Origin: Sinohyriopsis cumingii
Lineage: Eukaryota > Mollusca > Bivalvia > Unionida > Unionidae
Length of the DNA: 64,000 bases
Direction of reading: 5' to 3'
NCBI GenBank assembly: GCA_028554795.2
Contig: CM068831.1
Coordinates: 67,741,982 to 67,805,981, forward strand
In this document: in pieces, positions 24,440-36,135 of the stretch
Numbering within the stretch: position 1 is the first letter of the stretch
Layout of the letters: the number at the start of each line of letters is the position of its first letter
Position numbers and translations under genes: made by a program
Notes under the pieces: model-generated
Database searches by the model: none
The model's input: the letters and a program-made list of their open reading frames with translations, nothing else
What the model was told of the DNA's origin: nothing

Positions 24440-27400
24440 TATAAAATACAAACGTCAAATGGTAAACATGAAACTGGGTCCAGGCAGCTTGAGTGTGCAA
24501 TCGGTGTAGATAAATGGATGAATTATTTTGTTTTAGGAACAATTTGTACAAAATATACCGAACTAATAAGCTCTAATCTTAGATTTCGTCATAGCAATGT
24601 TGCCAAAGATTAGTTTTTGAAAACGAATTGCTACCCGCTAAGTCTGCTAACCATTAGCCCAACTTTGGTAAAGGCGAATTGAACGTATTCAACATTTATT
24701 CTACAGATCTTTTACTTACGGATTACTTTTAAAATATTTTGGGAATGGTTCTAAGCTTATGACAAAATTTTTAGAATAACAGGTAAATATTTTATTGGAA
24801 ATGACAGTTTTTATAATCTTATTAACTTCCTAATTTTGCCTTCAAACTATGCCAAAAACAAGGATCACGTTGTTCATCAATGCTCCCAAATCGCACCTAT
24901 TATATGCAACGTTTGTTTGAGCATAAAAAACACTAAAGGGAATAATAGAATTCATGAGTTTGAAAAAAGAGAACCCTATTGTTTGAAATGTGATTTGTTT
25001 GAAAGCTGCTTTTCACTTTCATGGGATTTATATATGGTGCAGAGAAAACAATACTTAGTGTGCGAGTGTGTCTTTATGTACAATATTTCCCAATGTCTGT
25101 GTCTGTATGTATGCATCTGCATGTGTCTTTTTTCATGTTTTTAAGTAAGCCAGGTCAGGAGGTAAAGTAGCGATACATGTTAACTCCTGGTCAAGTCTCA
25201 CCATTTAGTCTATAGAGTTAATTGCCAATGATAAGAAAGGATTGAAACTGTTTCGGAATATTAGTCAATAAGAATATATACATTCTATCCATCTATCCTG
25301 CATCCGCCAATCAAGTGCCAGACTTGTTCACCCAATACAACGCGTGTGGTTCGGTGTAAAGGCATACGAACTGAGCATAAATAAATTACCATTAATATAG
25401 AAGTAGTCCCATTTAAAAGTTTTAGGAATATGAACTGTTAGAATCCTTTATAAGTGTTGCTCAAATATACATTTATTGCCGATTGTTTTAATAATTTTAT
25501 AGTTCAGAGTAGGATAAAATACCCGACTATTGTCAACTATTTCTCTCAAGTTCCAACTTCGGTGACCTATAGACATGGTTTGGATTGGGCTTATTTGTAC
25601 ATATATCGATTGTTAGTATCTTGAATCCAGGAGGAACCGTGTACTAACTTAAAGAGATATGTCTCACTACGCCGACACATTACATGACAAATTGGACGAT
25701 TCGTATAGCGCGATTTACATTACATTTCGTATACATACTCTCATTCTAAACGACCTTAACATCATAATTTAGCGATAACAAAAAGAACGATATTGTCTCT
25801 ACATGTCACCATTGTCTGACATAACAAAACGCATAGTATGCCCCACACACCTGCACAAATTTGAAACTAGATTTTATGGAAATATACGAAGAAAGCATAT
25901 AAATGTGTGTCGTTTGTATAAGTTACTTACAACTCAAGCATACGAAGTTAATTTCGTCTCCTATTTTTATATATTTTTTATACATTGTGTTAAACAATTT
26001 TGATTGTGTTCTTACCCTACTATACATTGACCCTAATCTCAGAATATCAGAATTGCATACATACATACATACATACATACATACATACCGCTATGTCATC
26101 CAGTTCAGAAACATTTTTATAGCGCCAGTGACTTTCAAACATGATGTCAACAACTTTGCATGTGCTACTTGAATTAATACAAAACTGACTCTTAAACTGA
26201 CACAAAAAAATAAGATTTTTCTGTAGGTCAGGACGTTGGCTTTTAAAATTGTTAAGTATGCATCAACTACAATGGATGACGCACGTGATGTGGCTTAAGT
26301 TGTTTGTTCCTTAGTGAGTAGGGAGTGAATGTCAGGGCCAGATCAGGTCAAGTGTTGAGGTGGGGTTTTTCCAAAATTTCAAAAGAGCCTGAAAGGGCAC
26401 CAAAGCAAAAGTCTATGTGTCTATTTATTCAACGTGTGCATAATACCCAGTAACCGTACACAAGAAAAAACGATTGTCAAATTCAAGTGACAAGTCGCTG
26501 TTCGCTTGTGTGTGTGAGTGCTTTTTTAGTCTTGGGTTTTCCGGACACCATGGAACACACACACACACCGATCCGGCCCTGTTGCAGATAAGCTGACACA
26601 ATTTGACTATGCACTATGTTATGTATTATGTGATACGTCCTTATATGCTAGTCAGTACGATTCTCAAGCTTCTTAGTTTTAGTTCAGTGTTACGCACTTC
26701 AAAACATTATAGCGCTAGTGACTTTCAAACATCATGTCAACAACTTGAATTAATACAAAACTGGATTTTACCTTGACACAAAAACGTTTTTTTCTTTAGA
26801 GAAGGAAGTTGGAAATCTATACTATTAAGTGTGCATCAACTTCAGTGGATGATGCATGTGATGGGGCTTAAGTTGTTTCTTCCTTAGTGGGTAGGGAGTG
26901 GAAGTTACAGAGAGGCGAAAACAACTTGACTATGTTCTCTATTATAGCTTATGTTTTTGTATGCTTGAAGTACGATTCTAAATTTTATTAGTTTTAATTC
27001 AGAGCATAAAATGTAGAGATCTTTTAGATTTTCTGGATAAAACGAGTGTTGGTCTTCCAACCCTTCTTCCGCCATTTAATCTCTGCCAATATGTATATGT
27101 TAAAAGAAAATTGGAATCTCGGTAATCGTGTTGTAACCATTATGCCCTCAGAGATGATAATGTATCTTTCAATGGTATCAACATTAATATACTTGATCTT
27201 TGAAACCATAAACAAACAAAACACAAAAATAAAACAAATTTAATTCCAGGTTTAAAAAACTATAAACAGCAACAAAAGATACAAAAAGAGCTAGGACTCC
27301 ATGTGCCAAAAAAGTCTGCAGATTAAACTAAATCCAACAAATTCGTAACTGTGTATGTGTAGTATAAGTTAAGACTATATCACGCATTTGTTGTTAATAT

Positions 27401-27465
27401 CCAAATTTCTTTTCGACTAAATTCAACATGCAAGCTCGAACATCTCGTAAACTTTACAAGGTTAG
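24440..27465 (+). repeat. Tandem duplication of about 3 kb, right copy
   Basis: Partner of 20,940-23,490. It also contains an internal extra duplication: a piece with TATAGCGC(C/T)AGTGACTTTCAAACAT, GCATCAACT and ATGGGGCTTAAGTTGTTTCT occurs at about 26,105-26,340 and again at 26,700-26,960, against one copy in the left block near 22,225-22,430. Confidence 0.75.
26056..26088. repeat. (ATAC)n microsatellite
   Basis: Eight tetranucleotide units, at the position homologous to the CA/ATAC run at 22,154-22,206. Confidence 0.95.
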
Positions 27466-27900
27466 CCTACATTGACTTAAGAAGAAAAAACAGAATTTAA
27501 AAAGGAGAGAGTTGGATTTGAAGGAGCAAAAGGTGACTGAGTACATCTGAAATCATTCAAATTTTTATAAGGTTTGCAGAAATGTTGTAATTTGTTAAAC
27601 ATTCTAGGATTTGTTGAAGATGCTTGACAATTTTTTAGGTACATGATGTTTATAACGTTAGAAAACACGGACAAAGAAAGGTATAAAAGACACCTTTGTT
27701 ATTATGATGCCGGTCTAGTTCCTTATACAACTGTCAATCAAATGTGACAACAGATTAAACTGGAGAGGTAAAAGAAGCAAAATGGGCTATATTGAAAGAA
27801 TATTTAATTGAACAGTCTACTTACACATTACCTAAGGTAGCGAGAAAAAGATATAACAAAATTAGTTTATGTTATCCACCTGGATGACCAGCGGTCATTG

Positions 27901-28215
27901 CAAACATGGATATAATATACAACAATACATGCAAACATGGATATAATATACAACAATGCATGCAAACATGGATATAATATGCAACAATACATGCAAACAT
28001 GGATATAATATACAACAATACATGCAAACATGGATATAATATGCAACAGTACATGCAAACATGGATATAATATACAACAATACATGCAAACATGGATATA
28101 ATATACAACAATACATGCAAACATGGATATAATATGCAACAATACATGCAAACATGGATATAATATACAACAATACATGCAAACATGGATATAATATACA
28201 ACAATACATGCAAAC
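27901..28215. repeat. 31-bp minisatellite, 10 units
   Basis: Ten head-to-tail units starting CAAACATGGA at 27,901 and every 31 bases to 28,180, then a broken unit at 28,211. Variation is almost limited to A/G at three positions (ATATACAAC or ATATGCAAC; CAATAC, CAATGC or CAGTAC). Because 31 is not a multiple of 3, three minus-strand frames are open through the array; these are artefacts. The uniformity points to recent expansion or ongoing homogenisation. Confidence 0.97.
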
Positions 28216-28263
28216 GCGTTTGGTGGGAGATATATGGCTACACATAATAAGATTAACTGAACA

Positions 28264-28587
28264 TTGATGACGAAGAAAGAGAAGAAGCTTACTATGTTCA
28301 CAAAGAAATATTTTCAGATCGAAAACCTGAAATATTACCGTGACATGAGAAAAGAATGTTTGACAAAAGGTTTGGCTATGTTGGAAAAGAAAATATTTAC
28401 TCAGAAAAAAGTAGAAAGGGTTAAACGAAACTTAAAAATTAAAAAGCTAAAATGTAATTCACTCTTAAAGAAAGTCAAAATAATTGGAAATATGTTTCCA
28501 AATGTATTGTTTGCATACAATCCATTAAACAATTATATAACTACACTTCAGAATTGTCGATGGTCACACCTGTTGGATTATGTCTAA
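28264..28587 (+). CDS. Unrecognised basic open frame, doubtful
   Basis: A 107-codon frame just after the minisatellite. It is very lysine-rich (MMTKKEKKL, LEKKIFTQKKVERVKR, KIKKLKC). No motif, signal peptide or family is recognised. A-rich DNA produces such frames by chance, and no splice context or poly-A signal gives support. It could be a fragment of an exon or nothing at all. Confidence 0.12.
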   Translation: MMTKKEKKLTMFTKKYFQIENLKYYRDMRKECLTKGLAMLEKKIFTQKKVERVKRNLKIKKLKCNSLLKKVKIIGNMFPNVLFAYNPLNNYITTLQNCRWSHLLDYV

Positions 28588-28599
28588 AACGATCGATGT

Positions 28600-29335
28600 T
28601 TTCCTTTATCTGAAGTCTATATTATTGATCCTGAAATTCATCTATTACAATGAAAGTAAGAACAGGGTATTTATTTTCGTTAAATTCCTCGTACCTTGCG
28701 TGAGATTTTTCTTATACCCTTAGTCCACACATTCGACCTAGTTCCAACCATTATGGGCACAAGCACATGGTCTTGTGTGATATAGAATTGGTGCATGAGA
28801 GCTAATCAATATAAGTCGTTACTCACATCATGATTCAATCCTTGCTTGGAGCGAATTATGACCCTAAAACATGTTTAATTAAATTGGTGACGAAAAGTTG
28901 TTTCATATAATCTTGCATCTAAACATATTGTGTGGAATCCACGCATAAAAGATTCTATCTCTCTTTGGTAAATAATTAAATATTTACCTTATTTATATAC
29001 TTTGTTATTTATTCTCCAGCTTGGTGTGATGAGGTATTCCAGGGAAAACAGACTGTACTGTAGGGACACATGCAAATTGTGACTAGGCAACACTATTCAA
29101 GACCTCCTTAATGACAAAAATTCAGTCATCTTGAATGAATCAAGTTCTTTCTTGTACGCTTTTACTTTGTTCTTTGATGGCATCTTCGGCTTTATACGTT
29201 TTCACTTGCTATCATATTCTTGTTCTTGAGCCGTGGAAATATTCATTGATCCTAATTGGACATGTACAGTCAGGAACATGAATAACGTAATCAGTTTCAA
29301 ATTCTTCATTGCTGGCACATTCAACCATGTTTATT
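28600..29335. other. No feature seen
   Basis: AT-rich DNA with short chance frames only. Confidence 0.4.
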
Positions 29336-29340
29336 TTCGT

Positions 29341-29412
29341 GTATGTATGTATGTATGTATGTATGCATGCATGCATGCATGTATGTATGTATGTATGTAT
29401 GTATGTATGTAT
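29341..29412. repeat. (GTAT)n/(GCAT)n microsatellite
   Basis: GTAT tetranucleotides with a central block of GCAT units. Open frames on both strands through it are artefacts. Confidence 0.95.
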
Positions 29413-29845
29413 AGCTTCAATTAAAAGTTTCAAAATTGTAAAAATAAAAAGTGGTTAATCGTATAGAAAATAATACCTTCCAAATATACCCACAAGATAA
29501 AGATAACAAGTAATCATCATGCCAAAAATCTCTTCAAAATCAAAAATTTAAATATTTAATCAGATACCATTAACATATTCTCTTACTCCTATCGGTCCGA
29601 GCTAAATGCAATGCGTATTTTCTGCTGTGCTCATTTGAAGCCGTATGGTCCAAAATACACCGTGTAAAGATCAAAACGGGAACACAAACGTCGACCAACT
29701 TTTCTAAGATTATTTGAATTCTAATAAATCATTTGATTCATCTTACACAGTCTAGAGCTAATATTTTCTTTAAATAAAGCATAACCGCTAATAATAATTA
29801 TTTAAAAACATTTCTTTTTCCTGAAATTTATTGAGTGAATAATAT

Positions 29846-29876
29846 TTAGCTCACCTCTATGAAGTAGAGGTAAGCT
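29846..29876. repeat. Short inverted repeat (hairpin) in a bivalve-like repeat start
   Basis: TAGCTCACCTCTA and TAGAGGTAAGCTA form 13-base arms with one mismatch around a 5-base loop. A TTTAGCTCACCT word with a palindromic continuation is a frequent start of an interspersed repeat in bivalve genomes, as far as I recall. About 120 bp later the 82-bp array begins. Confidence 0.5.
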
Positions 29877-29984
29877 ATTGTACATGTACTAGCCCATGCA
29901 GGTTTTGGCATTTGCATCAACACATGTAAGAGTTCGTACACATGTACTCACTCGCTGAATGAATTCTTTCGTCCTAGTCCTTTT

Positions 29985-30240
29985 ACTTGGAGTGGGTTTC
30001 ATAGTACCTACTGCCAGTGGTCCAAGGTATATATATTTGTATATTCATGATCATTATTTGTACGTTGTTTGGAGTGGGTTTCATAGTACCTACTGCCAGT
30101 GGTCCAAGATATATATATTTGTATATTCATGATCATTATTTGTACGTTGTTTGGAGAGGGTTTCATAGTACCTACTGCCAGTGGTCTAAGGTATCTATTA
30201 AGGTATCTATACATGATCATTATTTGTACGTTCTTGGAGA
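29985..30240. repeat. 82-bp tandem repeat, about 3 copies
   Basis: The unit runs from TTGGAGTGGGTTTCATAGTA through CCTACTGCCAGTGG and ATTCATGATCATTATTTGTA to CGTTGT. Starts fall at 82-base steps (near 29,988, 30,070 and 30,152), and the third copy has a rearranged end. The 65-87 codon frames here are products of the repeat. Confidence 0.9.
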
Positions 30241-30439
30241 AGTTTTTGCATTTAACTCAGATTTCTGCACACTTGATTAATGCTCTTATACAGTAGGACT
30301 TGTTTTTGGAGACCACCTCTCCTTCCGCAGCCCCCAAACGGTTTTTTGAAGCAGGTGGCAGTTAATTCGAGTTCAGAACACTGTACAATTGAATATTCAG
30401 TGCATTAAGGATGTGATCTTTCATGACAGTGGTCGTAGT

Positions 30440-31560
30440 ATGCAGACTTACATACATCTTGAATTATGAAACTTGGCACTAAGCGGATTCATCTTGATAA
30501 CTACTTCACACTCATTGTAATTATAGGTTATATATCATACTTATTTGACTCTAGTACAATTCGCAGGACAATTCATGGTATTCTCGTAAACGAGGATTGC
30601 ATGTATCTTTGTTAGTAGCACACTCATATCCACAAAAGAATGTCACCATTGCCTAACTGGTATTTAGCTCATGAGCAAATAGGTGTTTTACACCTTGCGT
30701 GTATACGGACATGCTTAGATTCATTAAATATGGTAAGAGGATACATCTTGGAGAGTACTAGTCTCAGATCAGAAAGTAGGTCACTGCTTTACTGAGTTTG
30801 ATTTGAGTTTATTTCCAAGCTTTTTTATTGGTAGAATCATCAAACTTATAACTATGCATCTATGTTAGAACCACTTTATAGTAAATGAAGGTCATGATGA
30901 CTTACATTTAACATCTGACTAGATGAAGTTTTTGTGTTTGTATCATGGTCAAGCAGGTTTTAGCACCCATTATACATACTATTATATTAAAATTAATGAA
31001 ACTTGGAGAGCGGATTCATCTTGTTTAGCATGAAACCGTTAACCCAAAAGTGGGTTACCATGACTTGCATTTCATGCATCATTGATTTTTGTTTTATGTT
31101 ATGTTTTATGTTTATTTCTTAAGCTCCATATACATTTTCTAACACCCTAGTATACATACTGTTACATCAAGATTCATGAAATTTCTTCATGCGATGTATC
31201 TTCATGAGTTATGGTTCTTTATTGCAAAAGTAGGCAAAAGTGATCCATATAGTTATGTTTCACTGGCATGGATTCAGTCTCCAGCACTGTTCATACCAAA
31301 ATCATGAAACTAGGTGATTGTATGCATCTCTTTTAGTTCCACACATTTACAACAAAAGAAAGTCATTGTGGCATATATTTTACATTTGTTTATATTAAGG
31401 TTTGTTTCTCATTTTCCTCATAACCATATTGGTTTTTATCTGCTGTACAATACTGTTATACATGTACCTGAAATCATCATATATATTGTGGGAATGTATC
31501 TTGAAGTACATGGAGCTATTATTTTTATTGTGTTCCGCTATGACTCATATTTCGCAGTTC
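30440..31560 (+). repeat. Degenerate tandem array, units of about 130-180 bp
   Basis: A recurring theme of the form ATGAAACTTGG, GGATTCATCTTG, CAAAAGTGGGTTACCATGAC, TTGCATTTCATGC and CATACTGTTA appears near 30,464, 30,993, 31,173, 31,304 and 31,470. Copies are strongly diverged and share no frame. Such arrays with a TGAAACTTGG core are common non-coding repeats in bivalves by my recollection. Confidence 0.6.
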
Positions 31561-33006
31561 TCCGAGTTTGGTTCAATTTTACTGTTCATGTTTTCTAATC
31601 ATTGAAATAAAATATTTTTGTATAATTTAGAAATACGGCAATACCAAGAAAGGTCCCTTTGACCTATATTTGTCATTTTCCTGACGTAGGTTTCTGCATT
31701 TAGGTCATGACTACTTAGGTTTATGGCATTCGCTGTAGATGCTATCCTATTTTGAATCTTGAAACTAGCCCTGTATTTCAGTAGTAGGTTATTATGACCC
31801 ATAATGTACGCTTCAATGACTTTGGGTTACATTTTGTATTTAATGTCATTGGACAAAGTTTTCATATTCCATCTACTAAACAATCGTTCAGGATCTAAGA
31901 GGAATATTTCATAAGATTCATATTGCTGACCTTAACTTCTGTATGAAAAAGGTAACATTTTATTTGCATTGATTGTAATAAAATATACCATAATAAACTG
32001 GTTCAAGAACAAATAGTTAGATCTCAACATGTAAGTAGTTGATTACTTCGCACTACGCATCTCAGGCTGACATAATATCCTTCAAATCGATGATATTGAC
32101 TTTATATATTCTACATCAGATGCAACAATATACACCTAGCACTGAGGCATCATGCCGCAAACATGCAGAATCACGTCCCACCCAATCACATTATCCAGAC
32201 ACCAGCTGACAAGTGGACTGGGAATATATATATACATGTATCTCCATGGATATCATCCACCCTGATGTATCCAGAGTGGACCCTGATTGAGTGATGGTGC
32301 ATTCATTATACATTATGAAGACTTTGTGTCAAACGTTTTGTGAATGGTATCAACTAGTAATTATATTATGGCAAAATTGCAAGTGAAACGGTGCAGATGC
32401 TTGAAAACTTTATTCTCATTCGCATGACTCAAGTTTGAATCGAAAGGCTTGGTTTCGAACTTGGGTTCATGATCACATATGCCATATTCAGGCATTGGTG
32501 ATACAACTTGACAGTACCTTAAGATTTGATTAAAAACGTTCATACCCTCTTAGTCCTACATCTTAGTTCTGGCACAATTTACACACATTTGCAACCATTA
32601 TTGACTCAGTTATGACTAATATATAATGGTATACAACGGTTCAAGGACATTTCATATCTAAATATCTAGGTATCTGCATTACAATTTATGTGTACCTTTT
32701 TGACAGTGTGCAAATAATACTCAAATATATGAAATAAGTGCACACAGTCCAATCAATGGTTATTTTATGTCTATAATAGAGTCCCTGTGTGTTTGTAAAG
32801 AATAAACAAAATGTTTAAAATAAAATTTCAAATGATTCTTCAAGATTAAATCAAATAATGACTAAACCTGCAGCTATATATCAATTATCAGGACCTAAAA
32901 CTAATCAGTTGTCAAGAAAACTGATAACTTCATGCACACTAAATTCGGCGACAGTGACACTCCACTCATCCGCGTCATTGATATACTGTATATACCTTGA
33001 TATGCC

Positions 33007-33036
33007 GATTATGCAATGGCAGATCTTGGTCTATAT
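33007..33036 (+). repeat. Half copy of the AGATCTGC palindromic element
   Basis: Holds only ATTATGCAATGGCAGATCTT followed by GGTCTAT. The homologous place in copy B (35,816-35,946) has the full element, so this is a deletion derivative or the ancestral partial state. Confidence 0.65.
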
Positions 33037-33439
33037 AGTGGGTATTTTTATCCCATTCATATATGAGAATATAATGCACATGTATAACCAGTGCTTGGAT
33101 AATCAATTTTCTACTGGATTTATCTGTTTATCCTTTATTTTATTCTGCCTTTTTTACCAGTGGTAATTGTTTATTTGTGTACCTTGTTATAATTCTGTCT
33201 TTTTCCCATTTGCACAATAAATTGTATGCTGGTAGCACTCTATTGGATAATCTATCTTTGGATGACCAGTCTTTAACTATATGTATCCATTTACCTTATT
33301 TTCTGCATTTTTCTTTTTGACTCAATTCAATATTTATTCAACCATTTATGATGTGCAACATTACTGTTAATGTGGTTGCTAAGACCGGTCAAAATAGGAC
33401 CTTTACAAATAGTTGTAATGTCATACATTTCGCTTTCAA

Positions 33440-33900
33440 CAGGTCATATGCATATTACTCATACCGTACAGTTTGTCAGTTTACATGCAGTCCATCGTCA
33501 ACAAGATCCTTATAATGCATATTACCGAGACCGTACAGTTTATCAGTGTACATGCAGTCCATTATCAACAAGGTACTATGCATATTATCCAGACCGTACA
33601 GTTTATAAGTGTACATGCAGTCCATTATCAACAAGGTTATATGCATATTATTCATACCGTACAGTTTATCAGTGTACATGCAGTCCATTATCAACAAGGT
33701 CCTGTGATATTACTCACACCATACACTTTATCAGTGTACGTGCAGTCCATTATCAACAGGGTCCTATGCATATTACTCAGACAGTACAGTTTATATGTGT
33801 ACATGCTGTCCATTGTCAACACGGTACTTATAACGCATATCACCCAGATTTTCAATGTATCATTGTTCATGTAGCCCACTGTCAGCACCTGATAGTCAGT
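33440..33900 (+). repeat. 63-bp tandem array A, about 7 units
   Basis: Units built on ACCGTACAGTTTATCAGTGT, ACATGCAGTCCATTATCAAC and AAGGTACTATGCATATTA start at about 33,463, 33,530, 33,593, 33,656, 33,718 and 33,781, with a degenerate seventh. 63 is a multiple of 3, so a frame from 33,370 to 33,942 (190 codons) stays open and reads a 21-residue repeat (TVYQCTCSPLSTR, then YAYY). A second plus frame and minus frames are open too. With no supporting exon signals I treat it as a minisatellite, not a gene. Confidence 0.85.
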
Positions 33901-34617
33901 CCAAACTCCTTACAGGCGTGGGAGAGGCGGTATACCAGCTGATGCAGTCCATCTTCCGTGTGTGATGTCAAGGCTGCGTCGTCGGCGAAGAGAAATTCAC
34001 GGATGAGGACCTCTGTGACTTTAGTCTTAGCATGGAGACGGGCGATGTTGAACAGCTTACCGTCAGCCCTGGTATGGATGCGCACTCTCTCGCTGCAGTC
34101 CTTGAAGGCGTACTGGAGAAGCATGGAGAAGAAGATGGCAAGGAGCGTCGGCGCAAGGACGCAGCCTTGCCTCACTCCGCTGCTAACTGGGAAGGCCTCC
34201 GTTGTTGCGCCATTGAAGCACACTGCGCTGTGCATGTTCTCGTAGTACGATGTGATGACAGCGAGCAGTCGTGGGGGCAGCTGATCATCTGCAGGAGCCT
34301 GATGAGTCCGCTCTGATTGACCAGGTCAAACGCCTTCGTCAGGTTTATGAAAGCGATGTAGAAGGGCATCTGCTGCTCGCGACACTTCTCCTGCAACTGG
34401 CGTAGTTAGAAAATCATGTCTACAGTTGACCGGCCGGCTCAGAATCCACACTGGAACTGTGGGTAGACGCGGGAGGCTTGGGTCTGCAAGCGCGCCAAGG
34501 CGACACGGGCGAAAACCTTTCTGACGATGCTGAGGAGGGATTTGCCCCGGTAGTTGTTGCAGTCGTTACGGTCTCCTTTCGTCTTGTACAAAGTGACGAT
34601 GTTGGCACCCCTACAAA
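33890..34617 (-). mobile_element. LINE reverse-transcriptase fragment
   Basis: Minus-strand pieces give a near-continuous reverse transcriptase domain of a non-LTR retrotransposon. In order they are: GANIVTLYKTKGDRNDCNNY near 34,600; a Q.CGF type word (34,450); PFYIAFINLTKAFDLVNQ (34,350), the motif holding the first catalytic Asp; SGVRQGCVLAP (34,180); and EFLFADDAALTSHTEDGL (about 33,990), the catalytic box. A stop and at least two frame changes interrupt it. It ends after KEFGLTI at 33,890, so the thumb, C-terminus and endonuclease are missing. It is much more GC-rich than its surroundings and less decayed than the pieces at 7-8 and 18-19 kb, which suggests later arrival. It sits between array A and the start of copy B. 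Confidence 0.88.
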
Positions 34618-35353
34618 GGCTAGAATAATTAATTAATTAATCTCGTAACCAATGAAAATAAATGAATTCCCAGTTATAGTAGAATCTTGGAATTGTTTGA
34701 ATGTCCTGTCGTTCTTTACTTCTCCTTGCTGTTCAAATTTGAATGAAATTATATTTGCCCTATAAACGGTGTGATGAAGATGCTTTGACCAATAGTTTAC
34801 CCAAAAACAAAATATACAATCAATAATATACTAAATGTATTACTTAGCATTGAAAACATTGTCTGAAAGCTTGGACCCCAGTTTAATGATGAGAACATCC
34901 TAATAATAAATAATTTCAGTCGACTGGGAACACATGTACATGGATACCAATGCATAGCTTGCACCCTGATGTAACCAGAGTGGACCCTGATTGGGTGTTT
35001 GGTGCATTCATTGCACATTACTAAGACTTACGTTAAACGTTTTGTGAATGTTATCAACCATGAATTACTTTATGGCAAGATTTGCACTGGAAACAGCGCA
35101 GATAGTTGAAACTTTATCTCATTCTCATGATTTCAGTTTGCATCGAAAGGGTTAATAATCACATGTGTCATTTTTCAGACATGGCATATACACAACATGG
35201 GAGTAACCTAAAATTTAATTAAAATCGTTCATTCCCTCTTAGCCACACCTCAAGGGGCGTGATCAAAATTACAAACGTTTGGGCACAATTTACACACTTA
35301 TAACTATTACTGACCCAGTTATGACTAACATTGATGGTCCATGAGTAGTTCAA

Positions 35354-35485
<132 letters not shown>

Positions 35486-35815
35486 TACAATTTCTCTGTA
35501 CCTTTCTGAAAGTGTGCAGATAATAATCAAATATGGGAAATAAGCACACACTTCCAGTTAATGGTTAAATTATGGCTATAATAGGATCCTTATTTATTTG
35601 TAAAGAATAAACCAAACTTTTAAAATAAAATTTCAAATGAATCTTCTTGATCTAATTAAGTGATGAATACCTCTACAGCTAAATATCAATTATCCGGACC
35701 TAAAACTAATCAGTTGTCAAAATGACTGATAACTTTATGCGCAAAACTTTGCTGTCGGGGCACTCCATCCATTCGCATCATTGATATACTGCATATATAT
35801 ATATATATATATAAC

Positions 35816-35946
35816 ATAGACCCTGATCTACCAACTATGCAACAGCAGATCAGAGTCCATGTTGTTGGTTCTATTAATTACTCCTAGCAAATTGCGTCGA
35901 CCCAAATCTGCCACAACATTATGCAATGGCAGATCTTGGTCTATAT
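35816..35946 (+). repeat. AGATCTGC palindromic element, full copy
   Basis: Two imperfect hairpins flank a short core. The left one runs from AGACCCTGATCTACC to GCAGATCAGAGTCC and the right one from GACCCAAATCTGCCA to TGGCAGATCTTGGTC, each around a 13-14 base loop containing TATGCAA. The core is CTATTAATTACTCCTAG. The same architecture recurs at 40,325-40,482 and 62,436-62,545, with halves at 33,007 and 51,848. No coding capacity; a non-autonomous mobile element is the likely nature. Confidence 0.75.
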
Positions 35947-36135
35947 GGTTTGAACTTTGGATGATCGATTTTTAACTGCATCTGTTTACCTTGTTTTAAT
36001 TGTCTTTTTCTTTTGAATCATTCATATATTTTTTCAACCGTTTTAACATGTAGCATGGCTCTTGTCGTGATTGCTGACATAACAGATCAAAACTGAAACT
36101 TTACAAATGATTTTAGTGCGATACGTTTCACTTTC

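Larger units (their letters stand above)
32205..33905 (+). repeat. Multi-copy block, copy A (ends in 63-bp array)
   Basis: Aligns with 34,918-36,650. Landmarks shared: GTGGACTGGGAA, CCAGAGTGGACCCTGATT, AAACGTTTTGTGAATG, ACCTAAAACTAATCAGTTGT and ATGCAATGGCAGATCTTGG, then the 63-bp array. A third partial copy lies at 38,790-39,150. Confidence 0.8.

Noticed and set aside
24836..25144. 102-codon Cys-rich plus-strand frame
   Set aside because: The Cys run comes from TGTGTCTGTATGTATG-type low-complexity DNA and the frame is not preserved in the duplicated left copy.
27901..28215. Possible CRISPR array (regular 31-bp periodicity)
   Set aside because: Units are contiguous with no unique spacers, and the DNA is eukaryotic.
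27867..28301. Three overlapping minus-strand frames of 113-144 codons with a repeating His-Val-Cys-Met text
   Set aside because: They are the three reading frames of the 31-bp minisatellite; no real protein is implied.
33370..33942. 190-codon secreted or repeat protein from the 63-bp array
   Set aside because: More than one frame is open through the same array and no splice or start context supports translation; kept only as a finding to test.
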